From: Acidiferrum sp963764675
Lineage (GTDB): Bacteria; Acidobacteriota; Terriglobia; Acidiferrales; UBA7541
Reading direction: 5' to 3'
Assembly: GCA_963764675.1 (NCBI GenBank)
Contig: CAVXTQ010000011.1
Coordinates: 310,001-374,000 of the forward strand
DNA: 64,000 nucleotides
Under the pieces are notes generated by a model, which had not been told where the DNA came from, searched no databases, and saw nothing but the letters and a program-made list of their open reading frames with translations. This document shows, piece by piece, positions 17,997 through 27,590 of this stretch (the first letter of the stretch is position 1; every line of letters starts with the position of its first letter). The translations under genes were made by a program, and so were the position numbers.

Positions 17997-20444
17997 ATGG
18001 TGTCTCTACGACTCGTTGCCGTCGTTGTCGCTTCTTTGGGCATTCTCGCTCCTGCGGCGCTACGCGCGGCCGATTCCGCGGATTGCTCTGGCATCGTGCT
18101 CGACGAGAATGACGTTCCGGTCAGCGCCGCACAGATCAAACTGGAGCTCGTCAGCGGACCAGGGCGCGCGTACTCCGCAGAAACCGATGGTGCCGGGCGC
18201 TTTACTCTGCACAATCTTCCCGCCGGGGACTATCAAGCCGAAGTTCGCAAGTCGGGCTTCTTCCTCCTCTCCGGCAAAGCGCTCAACCTTCACCCGGGCC
18301 TCAACGAGCTCACCTTCACACTGAACCACGCTCAGGAGCTCCACGAGCAAGTACAAGTCGCCGCTCCCGCGAATCAGATCGATACGCAGGACACCACCCA
18401 GCGTTCCACGCTCACCGCGCGCGACATTCGCGACATTCCCGTCCCCAGCACGCACGTGCTCCAGCAAAGTCTCGTCGCTCTGCCGGAGATCGTGCAAGAC
18501 CACCTCGACAATCTGCACGTCGCCGGAGCGCGTTCCGCCGACACGCAATACCTCCTCGATGGCTTTGAGATCGGCGATCCCGCCAGCGGAACGTTGAGCT
18601 CGCGCTTCAACATCGACGCCACGCGTGCCGCCGAAGTCCAGACCGGACGCGTCGGCGCGGCTTTCGCGCACTCGGGCGCCAGCGTTCTAAGCCTCGAAAC
18701 TCCCGACGGCGATGACCGCTGGCGCTTCGGCACCACCGATCCCATCCCCGGCATCAACATTCAAGAGGGTGCGCACCTCGGCAACTGGTACCCACGATTC
18801 ACGGTTTCCGGACCGATCGAGCACGGCCGCTTTTGGTTTTCCGACTCGATCAGCCTTCAGCACACCTTCGCCGTCGTCAAACAGCAACCTGCTGGCGCGA
18901 ACACCTCGGAAGAATGGGCTGGCGACAACCTGCTACGCCTGCAATACAACTTCACGCCAAGACACATCCTGCATGGCAGCTTTCTCTACAACCGCGCGCA
19001 AGACACCAATCTCGGCCTCGACGCGCTCGACCCGCAATCCACCACGCTCAGCGCCAACGAGCGCCGCGGATTCGTTTCGCTCAAAGACCAAATCTGGCTC
19101 CATGACACGCTCTTCGAGCTCGGCGTCGCCGCGGACAGCGGCGTATTGGACTTCACGCCGCAAGGCGCGCAACCCTACGTTCTGCTCGTCAACGGCACCA
19201 GCGGCAATTTCTTCGAGCATCTGCACACGCGCGGCCGCCGTTTGCAGGCGATGGGCAACATTATCGCGGCCTCGCGCCACTGGCACGGCACTCACCAGCT
19301 CGCCATCGGCTCCAATGTGGCCGGTTTGATCTACTCGCAGTCCGCCGAACGTGGCGAGATCCTGGCCCTGCGCGCGGGCGGCACGGTTGTGCGTGGGTCG
19401 ACGTTTGCCGGACCCGCCGCTCTCAGGCTTTCCAACACCCAAGCAGGCGGCTACGCCCAAGACACCTGGTCCATCTCCAAGAGGTTCATCTTCCAGGCAG
19501 GTTTGCGCACCGATTGGGATCGCTTCACGCAAAGCGCCATGGCCGAACCGCGCCTCTCCGCCAACGTGCTGCCGTTTGCGGACGATCGTTCAAAAATCTC
19601 ACTCGGTTGGGGCATCTACAACGCCCCGCTCAATCTCTCGTTGATTGGCCAGGCCGCGGACCAGCGCCAGCTCGACATCTTCTACGACGCCAACCGCACG
19701 CCCATTCTTCCGGTCGTGGTCAACCAATTCGTGTTGCCCGCCGGCGGCCTTCAACAGCCGCGCTTCACGATTTCCAGCGCCGGCTGGCAGCAGAAAATCA
19801 AACGCAACACTTTGCTCGGCCTCGAACTCCTTGCCCGCAACGGCTACCACCAATTCGCTTACGTCGATCAGCAACCCGCGCAACCAGGCGGAATTTTCCT
19901 CCTCCAGGACCATCGCAAAGACCGCTACCGCGCGGCCACTCTTTCTGTTCGGCATGTATTTTCGGAGGCCACCGAAGTCTACGCCGCGTACACTCGCTCG
20001 CGGGCCCGCTCCGACGAAGTTCTGAATCCCGCTCTCGGTTCCATCTTCTACGCCCCGCAGCAGTCCGGCACCCTCGCCTGGGATGCCCCCAACCGCCTGC
20101 TCACCTGGGGCTGGACGCCCACGCACATCTGGGGAGTGCAGTTGAGCTATTTCCTGGAGTACCGCACCGGCTATCCCTACAGCGCGGTCAACCTTCAGCA
20201 GCAGCTCGTAGGCCCGCCGAACTCACTGCGCTTTCCTGATTACGTTAGCCTCAATCTTGGCCTCGAAAAGAAATTTGGATTCCACGGCTACCTCTGGGCC
20301 GCCCGCATCGAAGGCGTGAATGTTTTCGGCCGCCAAAATCCGGACACGGTCGTCAGCAATGTCGACGCTCCCAATTTCGGCGCGTTTTCCGGCGGCCAAG
20401 GCCGCGCTCTCACCGCTCGCATCCGCTTCGTCGGGCGCAAGTAG
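17997..20444 (+). CDS. TonB-dependent receptor with N-terminal carboxypeptidase-regulatory-like domain
   Basis: 815 aa. A signal peptide (LRLVAVVVASLGILAPAALRA) is followed by a carboxypeptidase-regulatory-like beta sandwich (about residues 28-110, GIVLDENDVPVSAAQIKLEL ... LPAGDYQAEVRKSGF), a plug domain (about 125-230, with DIPVPSTHVLQQSLVALPEI and TQYLLDGFEIGDP), and a long beta-barrel that ends in aromatic/hydrophobic strands (ALTARIRFVGRK). The architecture is that of Oar-like acidobacterial outer-membrane receptors that import polymers or siderophores. The substrate is unknown; a GH3 beta-glucosidase lies 1.3 kb downstream, which is compatible with glycan uptake. AAAGGGG lies upstream of the ATG at 17997. 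Confidence 0.85.
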   Translation: MVSLRLVAVVVASLGILAPAALRAADSADCSGIVLDENDVPVSAAQIKLELVSGPGRAYSAETDGAGRFTLHNLPAGDYQAEVRKSGFFLLSGKALNLHPGLNELTFTLNHAQELHEQVQVAAPANQIDTQDTTQRSTLTARDIRDIPVPSTHVLQQSLVALPEIVQDHLDNLHVAGARSADTQYLLDGFEIGDPASGTLSSRFNIDATRAAEVQTGRVGAAFAHSGASVLSLETPDGDDRWRFGTTDPIPGINIQEGAHLGNWYPRFTVSGPIEHGRFWFSDSISLQHTFAVVKQQPAGANTSEEWAGDNLLRLQYNFTPRHILHGSFLYNRAQDTNLGLDALDPQSTTLSANERRGFVSLKDQIWLHDTLFELGVAADSGVLDFTPQGAQPYVLLVNGTSGNFFEHLHTRGRRLQAMGNIIAASRHWHGTHQLAIGSNVAGLIYSQSAERGEILALRAGGTVVRGSTFAGPAALRLSNTQAGGYAQDTWSISKRFIFQAGLRTDWDRFTQSAMAEPRLSANVLPFADDRSKISLGWGIYNAPLNLSLIGQAADQRQLDIFYDANRTPILPVVVNQFVLPAGGLQQPRFTISSAGWQQKIKRNTLLGLELLARNGYHQFAYVDQQPAQPGGIFLLQDHRKDRYRAATLSVRHVFSEATEVYAAYTRSRARSDEVLNPALGSIFYAPQQSGTLAWDAPNRLLTWGWTPTHIWGVQLSYFLEYRTGYPYSAVNLQQQLVGPPNSLRFPDYVSLNLGLEKKFGFHGYLWAARIEGVNVFGRQNPDTVVSNVDAPNFGAFSGGQGRALTARIRFVGRK

Positions 20445-20485
20445 CGCAATCCATTCCAGCACAGGGGCTCGCGAACAACCTCGAA

Positions 20486-20524
20486 CCCTTTGGAGTGCTG
20501 CGGCTTGACGCCGCTTTACCGGCG
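20486..20524. repeat. REP-like palindrome, TTGGAGTGC family, copy 1
   Basis: CCCTTTGGAGTGC then GCGGC, five bases, GCCGC, then CTTTACCGGC. Copy 2 at 21606-21644 has the same layout. The two copies flank the Fpg-like gene. Confidence 0.6.
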
Positions 20525-20647
20525 TTAGCGTCTCTTGCCAGCGTAGCCCCAAAGCACAAACCGTTCTGCGCCCCCTGGGAGCGCCACTCCTCGGCACGCT
20601 GCGCTTTCTGCAGCGTGAATCTCCCGATTGGCGGACCGCGCGCGTCC

Positions 20648-21544
20648 TTACTTCTTTTTCAGCGCCTCCAGCTCTTCCAGTGTGCGCGGCCAATCCGACC
20701 CCAATAGCCGCGACAAGCTCCGATCCGCAAGAAGTTTTGCCCCAGTCTGGCATCGCGCACAGTAGTTCGTCTCCTTGTCCGCGTAACGAATCCGTTGAAT
20801 CTTCTCCCCGCACCTCGGACAAGGCTGTCCATACTTCCCATGGACCGCCATCTCCTCGCGAAACGCGGTCACCTTTTCCGGAAAACTCACCTCAGCCTCC
20901 GCGCGCAGCCGGTCGATCCACAGCTTAAGCGTATCGCGCGTAGCCGCGAACAACCTTTCCCACTCCTGCGCTCCCAGTTTGTGCGTGAGCATGATCGGCG
21001 ACATCTGCGCCGCGTGCAAAATTTCATCCGAGTATGCGTTCCCGATCCCGCTGACCAGCCGCGGATCGGTAAGCGCCCTCTTCAGCGTCCGGTTCTCGGC
21101 GGTCAGCGCATTGCGAAACGCGCCGAGGTCACTCTCGAAAATCTCGATTCCTCCCGGATCGACCAAGCTCAAATCCGCGCCAGTCAAAACATGCAACGAC
21201 GCCCGATGTTTCGCGCCGGCCTCCGTTAACACCAGCGAACCAGCAGGAAAATCGAACGCCGCAAGACTGTTGCGCCCAGCCACCTTCGCTCCCGGCAGCC
21301 GCCAGTGCAGCCGCCCAGCAATCATCAAGTGCAATACCAGCCACAGGTCGCCCTCGACTCCAATCGCGATGCGCTTGCCGATTCGCCGCAGTTCGCGCAC
21401 GACGCGGCCCTCGACGCTCGCAATCGGCGGTCGCGCAGTCCTCAGCAGAAAAGGGCTCGCCAGTCGCACGCGCTCAACCGGCTGCGCAACGACACGCGCT
21501 TCGAGCGCCGTGAGATACGCGGAGATATCCGGCAGTTCCGGCAT
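20648..21544 (-). CDS. Fpg/Nei-family DNA glycosylase
   Basis: 298 aa. The start is placed at MPELPDI, seven codons into a longer frame, because the family needs Pro and Glu immediately after the initiator Met for catalysis. The helix-two-turn-helix region reads GIGNAYSDEILHAAQMSP. A four-Cys zinc finger ends the fold (CPRCG ... NYCARCQ). It would excise oxidised bases and cleave the abasic site. The sequence is somewhat divergent from canonical MutM, so substrate range (8-oxoG or oxidised pyrimidines) is open. A ~20-residue tail follows the finger, ending LEALKKK. It is flanked by two REP-like palindromes. Confidence 0.88.
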   Translation of the reverse strand: MPELPDISAYLTALEARVVAQPVERVRLASPFLLRTARPPIASVEGRVVRELRRIGKRIAIGVEGDLWLVLHLMIAGRLHWRLPGAKVAGRNSLAAFDFPAGSLVLTEAGAKHRASLHVLTGADLSLVDPGGIEIFESDLGAFRNALTAENRTLKRALTDPRLVSGIGNAYSDEILHAAQMSPIMLTHKLGAQEWERLFAATRDTLKLWIDRLRAEAEVSFPEKVTAFREEMAVHGKYGQPCPRCGEKIQRIRYADKETNYCARCQTGAKLLADRSLSRLLGSDWPRTLEELEALKKK

Positions 21545-21605
21545 GCACATCAGCTTGCAGGCCACACCCGTCCCTTTGCAACTCGCAGCGCAATCGGCCT
21601 TCTGC

Positions 21606-21644
21606 CCTTGGAGTGCGGCAGCTCGCTGCCGCCTTTCCGGCCGT
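21606..21644. repeat. REP-like palindrome, TTGGAGTGC family, copy 2
   Basis: CCCTTGGAGTGC leads into GCGGCAGC (21616-21623), TC, GCTGCCGC (21626-21633), then CTTTCCGGC. The 8-base stem is perfect. See copy 1 at 20486. Confidence 0.65.
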
Positions 21645-21734
21645 CACACTTGCCAACAAGCCAGATGAGCGTAGGATGGCTGCTGTTTCCCGAAATCAAG
21701 AAGGCAAATTCAGCCAAGTCGCTGAGGAAAATCG

Positions 21735-24047
21735 ATGCGCCACCGTTCTGCAAAGCCCGTTTCGTTCGCCTTCCACGTTATCTTCCTAGCCCTCCTCCTG
21801 CATTCCCGCCTTCCAGCCTCCAGCGCGCAGGCCGAATCGAAGGCCGCGGATCTCCTCCGCCAAATGACCCTCGAAGAAAAGATTGCGCAACTCGCGCAGC
21901 TTCCAGGTTTCGCCGTTCCCGAGTTCAAGGACCAAACCGGCATGGCCGCTGAAGACGCTCTCCGCAAATTCGGCGCTGGTTCCGTCCTCTGGGTTTCCGA
22001 GCCCAAGGAAATTAATCGCTGGCAGCACATCGCCGTCGATGAATCTCGCCTTCATATCCCCGTCTTGTTCGGGCTGGACGTGATCCACGGCTACCGCACA
22101 ATCTTTCCGGATCCCCTCGCCATGGCCTCATCGTGGGACCCAAAAATGGTCGAAGCGGCACAGACTGTCGCCGCTCGCGAAGCCCGCGCCGCTGGAATTC
22201 AGTGGACGTTCGGCCCCATGGTAGACATCGCCCGCGACGCGCGCTGGGGCCGCATGATGGAGGGCGCGGGAGAAGATCCTTATCTGGGCGCCGCGATGGC
22301 CGCGGCGCAGGTGCGCGGTTTTCAGGGTCCGCAGTTTGCCGGTCCCGGCCACGTGCTCGCGTGCGTGAAACATTTTGCAGGATACGGCGCCGCGGAAGGC
22401 GGGCGCGACTACGATGCGTCTTACATACCCGAAGAATTGATGTGGAACGTCTACCTCCCGCCGTTCAAAGCCGCGCTGGACGCGGGCGTGGCAACGGTCA
22501 TGAGCGCCTACATGGACCTGAACGACGTTCCTGCCAGCGGCAATCGTTGGTTGCTCCACGATGTTCTGCGTGACGCGTGGCACTTCAAAGGCTTTGTTGT
22601 CAGCGACGCCAACGCGATCCATAGCCTGATCATTCATGGTTACGCGCGCGACGGCCAGGATGCCGCTTACAAGGCATTCTCCGCCGGCCTCGACATGGAC
22701 ATGGCCAGCGGCACCTACATCGCGTTTCTAGCGGCCGAGGTGCGAGCCGGGCGCATCACCACGCAGCAGATCGACGACGCCGTGCTTCGGATTCTCGAAA
22801 CCAAAGTCCGCATGGGACTTTTTGAAAATCCCTATATCGACGAATCGCGCATCCCAGAGGTCTTGAACGATCCGCGGCACCAGCAAGCAGCGCGCACCGC
22901 GGTGCGGCGGTCGGTGGTGCTGCTGCGAAACGAAAATTCACTGCTGCCACTCGATAAAACCGGCAAGCAAATCAAGTCCATTGCGGTGATCGGCCCTCTC
23001 TCCGACAGCGAAAGGGATTTGCGCAGCCTGTGGGGCTCGCTCGTCAAGCCAGGACCCACTGTGACCATTCTTCAGGGAATCAAGGACAAGGTCGGCGATT
23101 CTATCCGCGTGGAATCTGCCCATGGCCCCAACGTCCGCCGCGACATTCCATCCTTCTTTGAAGACGTTCCGCTCGGCGACATCAAAGAACAGCCGAAGCA
23201 AACGGCGGAGGAAGAGCAGAAAGCCTTCGACGAAGCCGTGGCCACCGCCAAACGAAACGACCTCGTCGTGATGGTGCTCGGCGAGACCAACCTGATGAGC
23301 GGCGAGGCCGCATCGCGTTCTTCGCTAAGACTCTCCGGCGGACAGCAAGAGCTTCTCGAAGCCGTCGCCGCAACTCGCAAACCGGTCGTCCTGGTGCTGG
23401 TCAACGGCCGCCCGCTGGACATCTCTTGGGCTGCCGAACACGTACCCGCGATTCTGGAGGCCTGGTATCCCGGAAGCCAGGGCGGTAACGGCATCGCGGA
23501 CGTGCTGTTTGGAGACGCAAATCCCGCGGGACACCTGCCGGTCAGTTGGCCGCGCGTCACCGGGCAAGCCCCCATCTACTACAACCACAATCTCACTCAA
23601 CAGCCGGAGGATGCTTCGGACTTCAAATCGCGCTACTGGGATGTTCTGACTTCCCCGCTGTATCCGTTCGGCTTCGGCCTCAGCTACACCACCTTCACTT
23701 TTGACAATCTGAAGGTGGATCGCACCGAGGCCAAGGTCGGCGCCAGCCTCGATGTCTCCGTTGACGTCACCAACGCCGGCGCCCGCCAAGGTGACGCTGT
23801 CGCACAGCTCTACATTCACCAGCGCGCCGGAAGCGCCTCTCGTCCGGTGCGGCAGTTGAAAGGCTTTCAGCGGATGGACCTAGCCGCCGGCGCAAGAAAG
23901 ACCCTCCATTTCACGCTCGGCCCGGACGAGCTGCAATTCTGGAGCCCTGCCAAGAAACAATGGGTAGTCGAGCCGGAGCAATTCGACGTCTGGGTCGGCC
24001 AAGACTCCGCCGCCAAGCTCCACGCCGAGTTCCACCTAGCCCAGTAG
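21735..24047 (+). CDS. bglX: Periplasmic beta-glucosidase, GH3
   Basis: 770 aa. A signal peptide ends near SSAQA. The GH3 N-terminal barrel starts at residue 35 or so (DLLRQMTLEEKIAQL); conserved text includes FGPMVDIARDARWGRMMEG and KHFAGYGAAEGGRDY. The likely nucleophile is Asp291 in FKGFVVSDANAI. The C-terminal alpha/beta sandwich (VVLLRNENSLLPL, EAWYPGSQGGNGIADVLFG) and a fibronectin-III-like domain complete a BglX-type architecture. It hydrolyses terminal beta-glucosides of oligosaccharides in the periplasm. The TonB receptor upstream could supply the oligosaccharide. A palindrome lies 50 bases after the stop. Confidence 0.93.
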   Translation: MRHRSAKPVSFAFHVIFLALLLHSRLPASSAQAESKAADLLRQMTLEEKIAQLAQLPGFAVPEFKDQTGMAAEDALRKFGAGSVLWVSEPKEINRWQHIAVDESRLHIPVLFGLDVIHGYRTIFPDPLAMASSWDPKMVEAAQTVAAREARAAGIQWTFGPMVDIARDARWGRMMEGAGEDPYLGAAMAAAQVRGFQGPQFAGPGHVLACVKHFAGYGAAEGGRDYDASYIPEELMWNVYLPPFKAALDAGVATVMSAYMDLNDVPASGNRWLLHDVLRDAWHFKGFVVSDANAIHSLIIHGYARDGQDAAYKAFSAGLDMDMASGTYIAFLAAEVRAGRITTQQIDDAVLRILETKVRMGLFENPYIDESRIPEVLNDPRHQQAARTAVRRSVVLLRNENSLLPLDKTGKQIKSIAVIGPLSDSERDLRSLWGSLVKPGPTVTILQGIKDKVGDSIRVESAHGPNVRRDIPSFFEDVPLGDIKEQPKQTAEEEQKAFDEAVATAKRNDLVVMVLGETNLMSGEAASRSSLRLSGGQQELLEAVAATRKPVVLVLVNGRPLDISWAAEHVPAILEAWYPGSQGGNGIADVLFGDANPAGHLPVSWPRVTGQAPIYYNHNLTQQPEDASDFKSRYWDVLTSPLYPFGFGLSYTTFTFDNLKVDRTEAKVGASLDVSVDVTNAGARQGDAVAQLYIHQRAGSASRPVRQLKGFQRMDLAAGARKTLHFTLGPDELQFWSPAKKQWVVEPEQFDVWVGQDSAAKLHAEFHLAQ

Positions 24048-24096
24048 CATACAGCGCCACTTTCCGAAGCGGGCTTCTCTTGACACCGCTCGGTAT

Positions 24097-24113
24097 GAGG
24101 GTGCCGCACCCTC
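24097..24113. repeat. Palindrome with 8-base arms
   Basis: GAGGGTGC, C, GCACCCTC, followed eight bases later by another GAGGGTGCGGG. It is 50 bases past the bglX stop. No T-run follows, so it looks like a dispersed element and not a terminator. Confidence 0.55.
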
Positions 24114-24201
24114 CGGTTCTGAGGGTGCGGGTTTAGAGTCAACCCCATGCCCACGGTTCGGTTCGCGGCACGTCTCTAGGATGCCGCAGTCAACTTTTTC
24201 C

Positions 24202-24231
24202 TTGACTCAGAGGTAATGCATGGGGTATAGT
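24202..24231 (+). promoter_or_regulatory. Strong orphan sigma-70 promoter
   Basis: TTGACT (24202-24207, five of six), an 18-base spacer, and TATAGT (24226-24231, five of six). It points into a gene-free stretch that runs to the converging end of the next gene at 24444. It could drive a small RNA of about 150-200 bases. Confidence 0.5.
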
Positions 24232-24324
24232 ACTTCCGAGTAACAGAACGCCTGCTGTCTGATAGCTTCAACAGCCCGTGAAAATCTAGTAACCAACTAG
24301 CAAACAACGCGGCCGCGTAACTCC

Positions 24325-24392
24325 CTTTAGAATCAGCACTTGCAAAAGTGTATCAAAACAAAGGACTTTAACCTGCTTTAGAATGAACACTT
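24325..24392 (+). repeat. Imperfect 17-base direct repeat
   Basis: CTTTAGAATCAGCACTT at 24325-24341 recurs as CTTTAGAATGAACACTT at 24376-24392, two mismatches, 51 bases apart. It is downstream of the orphan promoter. Confidence 0.55.
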
Positions 24393-24443
24393 ATGGAAAA
24401 CATAGGGAGGGGGTAGTCCGCTCCGAAGCGCTCAGTCTAAGGT

Positions 24444-26156
24444 CTAGCGTGGCGTCGGCAGAAAGAAAAGCCCGAGCGTTACAAGCAGGCTTACGACGCT
24501 CAGGATGCCGCCTAGCGTTCGGTCTCGGGTCCTTGTGAACCGCGCGCTTACGCGCGATTCCCCTGCCGGCAGTTCCAAGAACATCTCCTTGGTGTCTGCC
24601 GCGCTCTCGGGCACCACCGCCGAGCCATTCACTTCGACGTGCCAAGCCGGATAGTTCAGCAGGCGCAGACCCAGCCGCACTGGCGCCGTAGCGGTCACCC
24701 GAAGCTCTCTCTCTTCCGCAGTCCAACGATCGAGGGAAACCTTAGCCTCAGGAACTGCGCCCGCACTATCCGAGAGCGGCAGAATCCGGACGCGTGGTGC
24801 CTTGGCTGGAAGATTGTAGTGGTCGTCGCCAGCCGGGTCGTATTCATCGGTCCCGTCGAACCCTTCGTCTTGTCCGATCCCGGCCTGGATTGTGGCGATG
24901 TCGTCAGCGTCCCACCAGGTCTCCCGGACGAAAAACGTGGCCGTTCCCGAAAGCACCGCGAGCACAGCCGCGATCCACAGCCAGCGCAAGCGCCCCTTTG
25001 CGAACGACGCCGCGAGAAAATAGGCGAAGGGCAAAGAGAGGATCGACATCCAGCGCCAGGGAAATTGCACGAAGCGCAACTTCGGCAAGATCTGCCACAA
25101 GATCGCGCTCGGCCGCAGCATCATCACCGTCGCCGCCACCGCCACCAGCAGCAACGCGCGCCAGAGTTTTCGCCCTTCGCCGTCCGCCTCGCGCTCCCCA
25201 TGCTCTCGATGAACGGCAACCGCCGCGATTCCCGTGATGACGATCGTTATGATCGCCGCGGTCGACGCGATCCAGTTGAAAAGCGTGTGCTCCGGATCGT
25301 CGATCACCGTGTAGAAAAAATTCTGCGCAGGAAGCAAGCCCGCCGAAAGAACTTGCCCGATATTCACCCAGCGCTGCTCGTAAGCCGCGGGCACCAGATA
25401 GAATCCCGCCAGCCCAAACCCGAGCGCAACGCTCGTCGCGCCCACCCACAGCGGCTTCCAGGACTTCCCGGTAATCGCCGCCCATCCGAACAAAAACACC
25501 ACGCTGTACGTCGCCATCACTCCCGCAGGAGCGTTCGATAGCCACACCGCGGCGAAGAGACCCGCAAACAACGCGACGATCCGCGTTCTGGAAGTGCCGC
25601 GACTCTCCAAAATTCCGCCGAGTTGAAGGGCGGCCAAAAAAAGCAGTGGAAAGAACGCCGACGCCAGCAGTTCCGCGAAGTCGCTGCGCATATAAATGAT
25701 CAGCAGCGCATTGGGATTCGCCGCGTAGCAAATCGCGCCGAACAGCGCCGCGCGGTGCGGCAGCATCCGCCGCGCGAAAGCAAACGCGGATAGCCCCGCG
25801 AACGTTTGCACCAGTACGATGAAGCCAACAGGAGCATAGTTCCACGGCAACACGGAGCCTAGCGCCGCACCCAGCAGCCAAGACAGCGGTGGATAAAAGA
25901 TAAACCGCGGCTCGCCAAATCCGTGATTGGCCCACTCATTCCACCGTGGAAAAACAATTCCTTCTTTCCACTGCCCCGCCACGTCCAGCCACGATTCGAT
26001 GTGAAACTCAAAATCGTGCCCCGATGCGCTCCCCAGCCAGAAAAACGGCGCCACGATCAGCAGCGACACCGCCAAAGACAGAGCCACTGCGAGCAGCCAG
26101 CCTCGAGAGCCGTTAGCGGAAGATCGATCGTTTGCAGACGTGGAGGCCGCAGTCAT
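24444..26156 (-). CDS. Large multi-pass membrane protein, GT-C-like
   Basis: 570 aa with about ten hydrophobic segments. It begins with a cytoplasmic Ser/Asn-rich tail, then a first membrane segment, then a loop with HDFEFHIESW and FPRWNEWANHGFGEPRFIFYPP. This layout and the DFEFH motif recall the membrane part of 6-pyruvoyl-tetrahydropterin-synthase-related and YfhO-like proteins, which are thought to be GT-C glycosyltransferase relatives using lipid-linked sugars. The C-terminal ~120 residues form a beta-rich extracytoplasmic domain followed by a last hydrophobic segment (LSVVSLLVTLGLFFL). It is divergent from the ABC ATPase gene. Function is a family-based guess. Confidence 0.65.
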   Translation of the reverse strand: MTAASTSANDRSSANGSRGWLLAVALSLAVSLLIVAPFFWLGSASGHDFEFHIESWLDVAGQWKEGIVFPRWNEWANHGFGEPRFIFYPPLSWLLGAALGSVLPWNYAPVGFIVLVQTFAGLSAFAFARRMLPHRAALFGAICYAANPNALLIIYMRSDFAELLASAFFPLLFLAALQLGGILESRGTSRTRIVALFAGLFAAVWLSNAPAGVMATYSVVFLFGWAAITGKSWKPLWVGATSVALGFGLAGFYLVPAAYEQRWVNIGQVLSAGLLPAQNFFYTVIDDPEHTLFNWIASTAAIITIVITGIAAVAVHREHGEREADGEGRKLWRALLLVAVAATVMMLRPSAILWQILPKLRFVQFPWRWMSILSLPFAYFLAASFAKGRLRWLWIAAVLAVLSGTATFFVRETWWDADDIATIQAGIGQDEGFDGTDEYDPAGDDHYNLPAKAPRVRILPLSDSAGAVPEAKVSLDRWTAEERELRVTATAPVRLGLRLLNYPAWHVEVNGSAVVPESAADTKEMFLELPAGESRVSARFTRTRDRTLGGILSVVSLLVTLGLFFLPTPR

Positions 26157-26266
26157 TCAGCGTTCACAGGATTGTAACCATCGAAGAATGTAAGCCAAGA
26201 GTTCGTTACCCGACTTCCTTACAAAGGTTCCGGTGCGTTGAGACTTGGGCCATAATACACGGACTC

Positions 26267-27583
26267 ATGAGCACACCAAGCACGGCGCTGGTCCCGATCA
26301 TCGAGGCGCGCCAACTGGAAAAGTTTTACAGCCAGCCCGACGGCAGCCGCGTCCAAGTGATCGCGCCCACCGATCTCGCCGTATATCCGGGGCAGATCAT
26401 CGCGGTGCTAGGTCCTTCCGGCTGCGGCAAGTCTACCTTGCTTCGCATGTTGACCGGGTTGTCTCCGGCGTCCGCGGGGGGCGTGTTCTGGCACGGGCAG
26501 CCGGTTCGCGGCGAATCACCCAACGTCTCGATCGTGTTTCAGAGCTTCGCGCTGTTTCCCTGGCTAACGGTCATCGAAAACGTCGAAGCGCCGCTGGAAG
26601 CACGCGGCATGTCGCCCATCGAGCGGCACAAGCGCGCTCTGCGCATCATCGATGCGGTCGGGCTCGACGGTTTTGAGAGCGCCTACCCGAAAGAGCTCTC
26701 CGGCGGCATGAAGCAGCGCGTCGGCGTCGCCCGCGCGCTGGTGGTCGAGCCGGAAGTTCTCTTCATGGACGAACCGTTCTCCGCGCTCGACGTGCTCACC
26801 GCGGAAACGCTGCGCGGCGAACTGCTCGAGCTGTGGCTCGATCACAAAATCCCCACGCGCGCTATTTTCATCGTCACCCACAACATTGAAGAAGCTGTCG
26901 TGCTCGCCGATCGAATTATCGTGCTCGGCCGCAACCCCGCGCACATTCACGCTGATTTCTCCGTGGCCATGCCTTACCCGCGCGACCGCAAGGCTCCTCG
27001 CTTCATCGAACTCGTCGACGCCATCTACCGAGTTCTCACGCGTCCCGACGCCAAGGAAGAAGTGATTCGCACCGCCGCGGGCACGAGCACAACCATCCAG
27101 CATCGCGTCATCATGCTGCCGCACACGCGCCCGGGCGGCATGGCCGGCTTGCTCGAAATCCTCGCCGATCAGGGCGGCCACGTCGACCTTCATCACCTTG
27201 CCGACGAGTTGAGCCTTGAAGTCGATGCACTGCTTCCCACCGTCGACACCGCCGCGCTTCTTGGTTTCCTGCGCCTGGAAGAAGGCGACGCCATCATCAC
27301 GCCCGAAGGCCAAGAGTTCGCGAAAGCCGACATTCAAACGCGCAAAGCCATCTTTCGCAAAGCGGCGCTCGCCAACGTTCCCTTGCTCCGCCAAATGGAG
27401 CAATCGCTGAAAGCCAAGTCCGACCGCACGCTCCCCGATGAATTCTTCCACGATCTGATCGACGAGCATTTCAGTCAGGACGAATCGCGCCGCCAGCTTG
27501 AGACCGCCATCCAGTGGGGCCGCTACGCCGAAATTTTCGACTACGACGCCGCGACGGGCAAACTGACCCTCACCGAGGCGTGA
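26267..27583 (+). CDS. NitT/TauT-type ABC transporter ATPase with C-terminal AAA-associated domain
   Basis: 438 aa. Walker A is GPSGCGKST (residues 49-57), the signature is LSGGMKQR and Walker B is VLFMDEPFSALD; the switch His lies in VTHNIEEAV. The first ~265 residues are like nitrate, sulfonate or bicarbonate transporter ATPases. The last ~125 residues (from about IQHRVIMLPHTRPGG) match the AAA-associated C-terminal domain that occurs in a subset of these ATPases and may sense a ligand. The ATG at 26267 is preferred over upstream starts because conserved sequence begins there. The permease follows seven bases after the stop. No substrate-binding protein gene is near. Confidence 0.9.
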   Translation: MSTPSTALVPIIEARQLEKFYSQPDGSRVQVIAPTDLAVYPGQIIAVLGPSGCGKSTLLRMLTGLSPASAGGVFWHGQPVRGESPNVSIVFQSFALFPWLTVIENVEAPLEARGMSPIERHKRALRIIDAVGLDGFESAYPKELSGGMKQRVGVARALVVEPEVLFMDEPFSALDVLTAETLRGELLELWLDHKIPTRAIFIVTHNIEEAVVLADRIIVLGRNPAHIHADFSVAMPYPRDRKAPRFIELVDAIYRVLTRPDAKEEVIRTAAGTSTTIQHRVIMLPHTRPGGMAGLLEILADQGGHVDLHHLADELSLEVDALLPTVDTAALLGFLRLEEGDAIITPEGQEFAKADIQTRKAIFRKAALANVPLLRQMEQSLKAKSDRTLPDEFFHDLIDEHFSQDESRRQLETAIQWGRYAEIFDYDAATGKLTLTEA

Positions 27584-27590
27584 GCTTATC

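Larger units (their letters stand above)
24048..24443. other. Gene-free convergent region with orphan promoter and repeats
   Basis: 396 bases between the convergent bglX and membrane-protein genes. It contains a palindrome (24097-24113), a strong plus-strand promoter (24202-24231), a small hairpin CTAGT/ACTAG (24286-24300), and a 17-base direct repeat (24325-24341 and 24376-24392). No ORF of credible length follows the promoter on the plus strand. Confidence 0.6.

Noticed and set aside
20648..21544. Fpg-like gene as canonical mutM
   Set aside because: The catalytic N-terminus, H2TH and zinc finger are present, but the sequence is divergent enough that 8-oxoG specificity is not certain, so no gene symbol is given.
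24097..24113. Terminator of bglX
   Set aside because: Strong stem but no T-run, and half of it is repeated just downstream as GAGGGTGCGGG.
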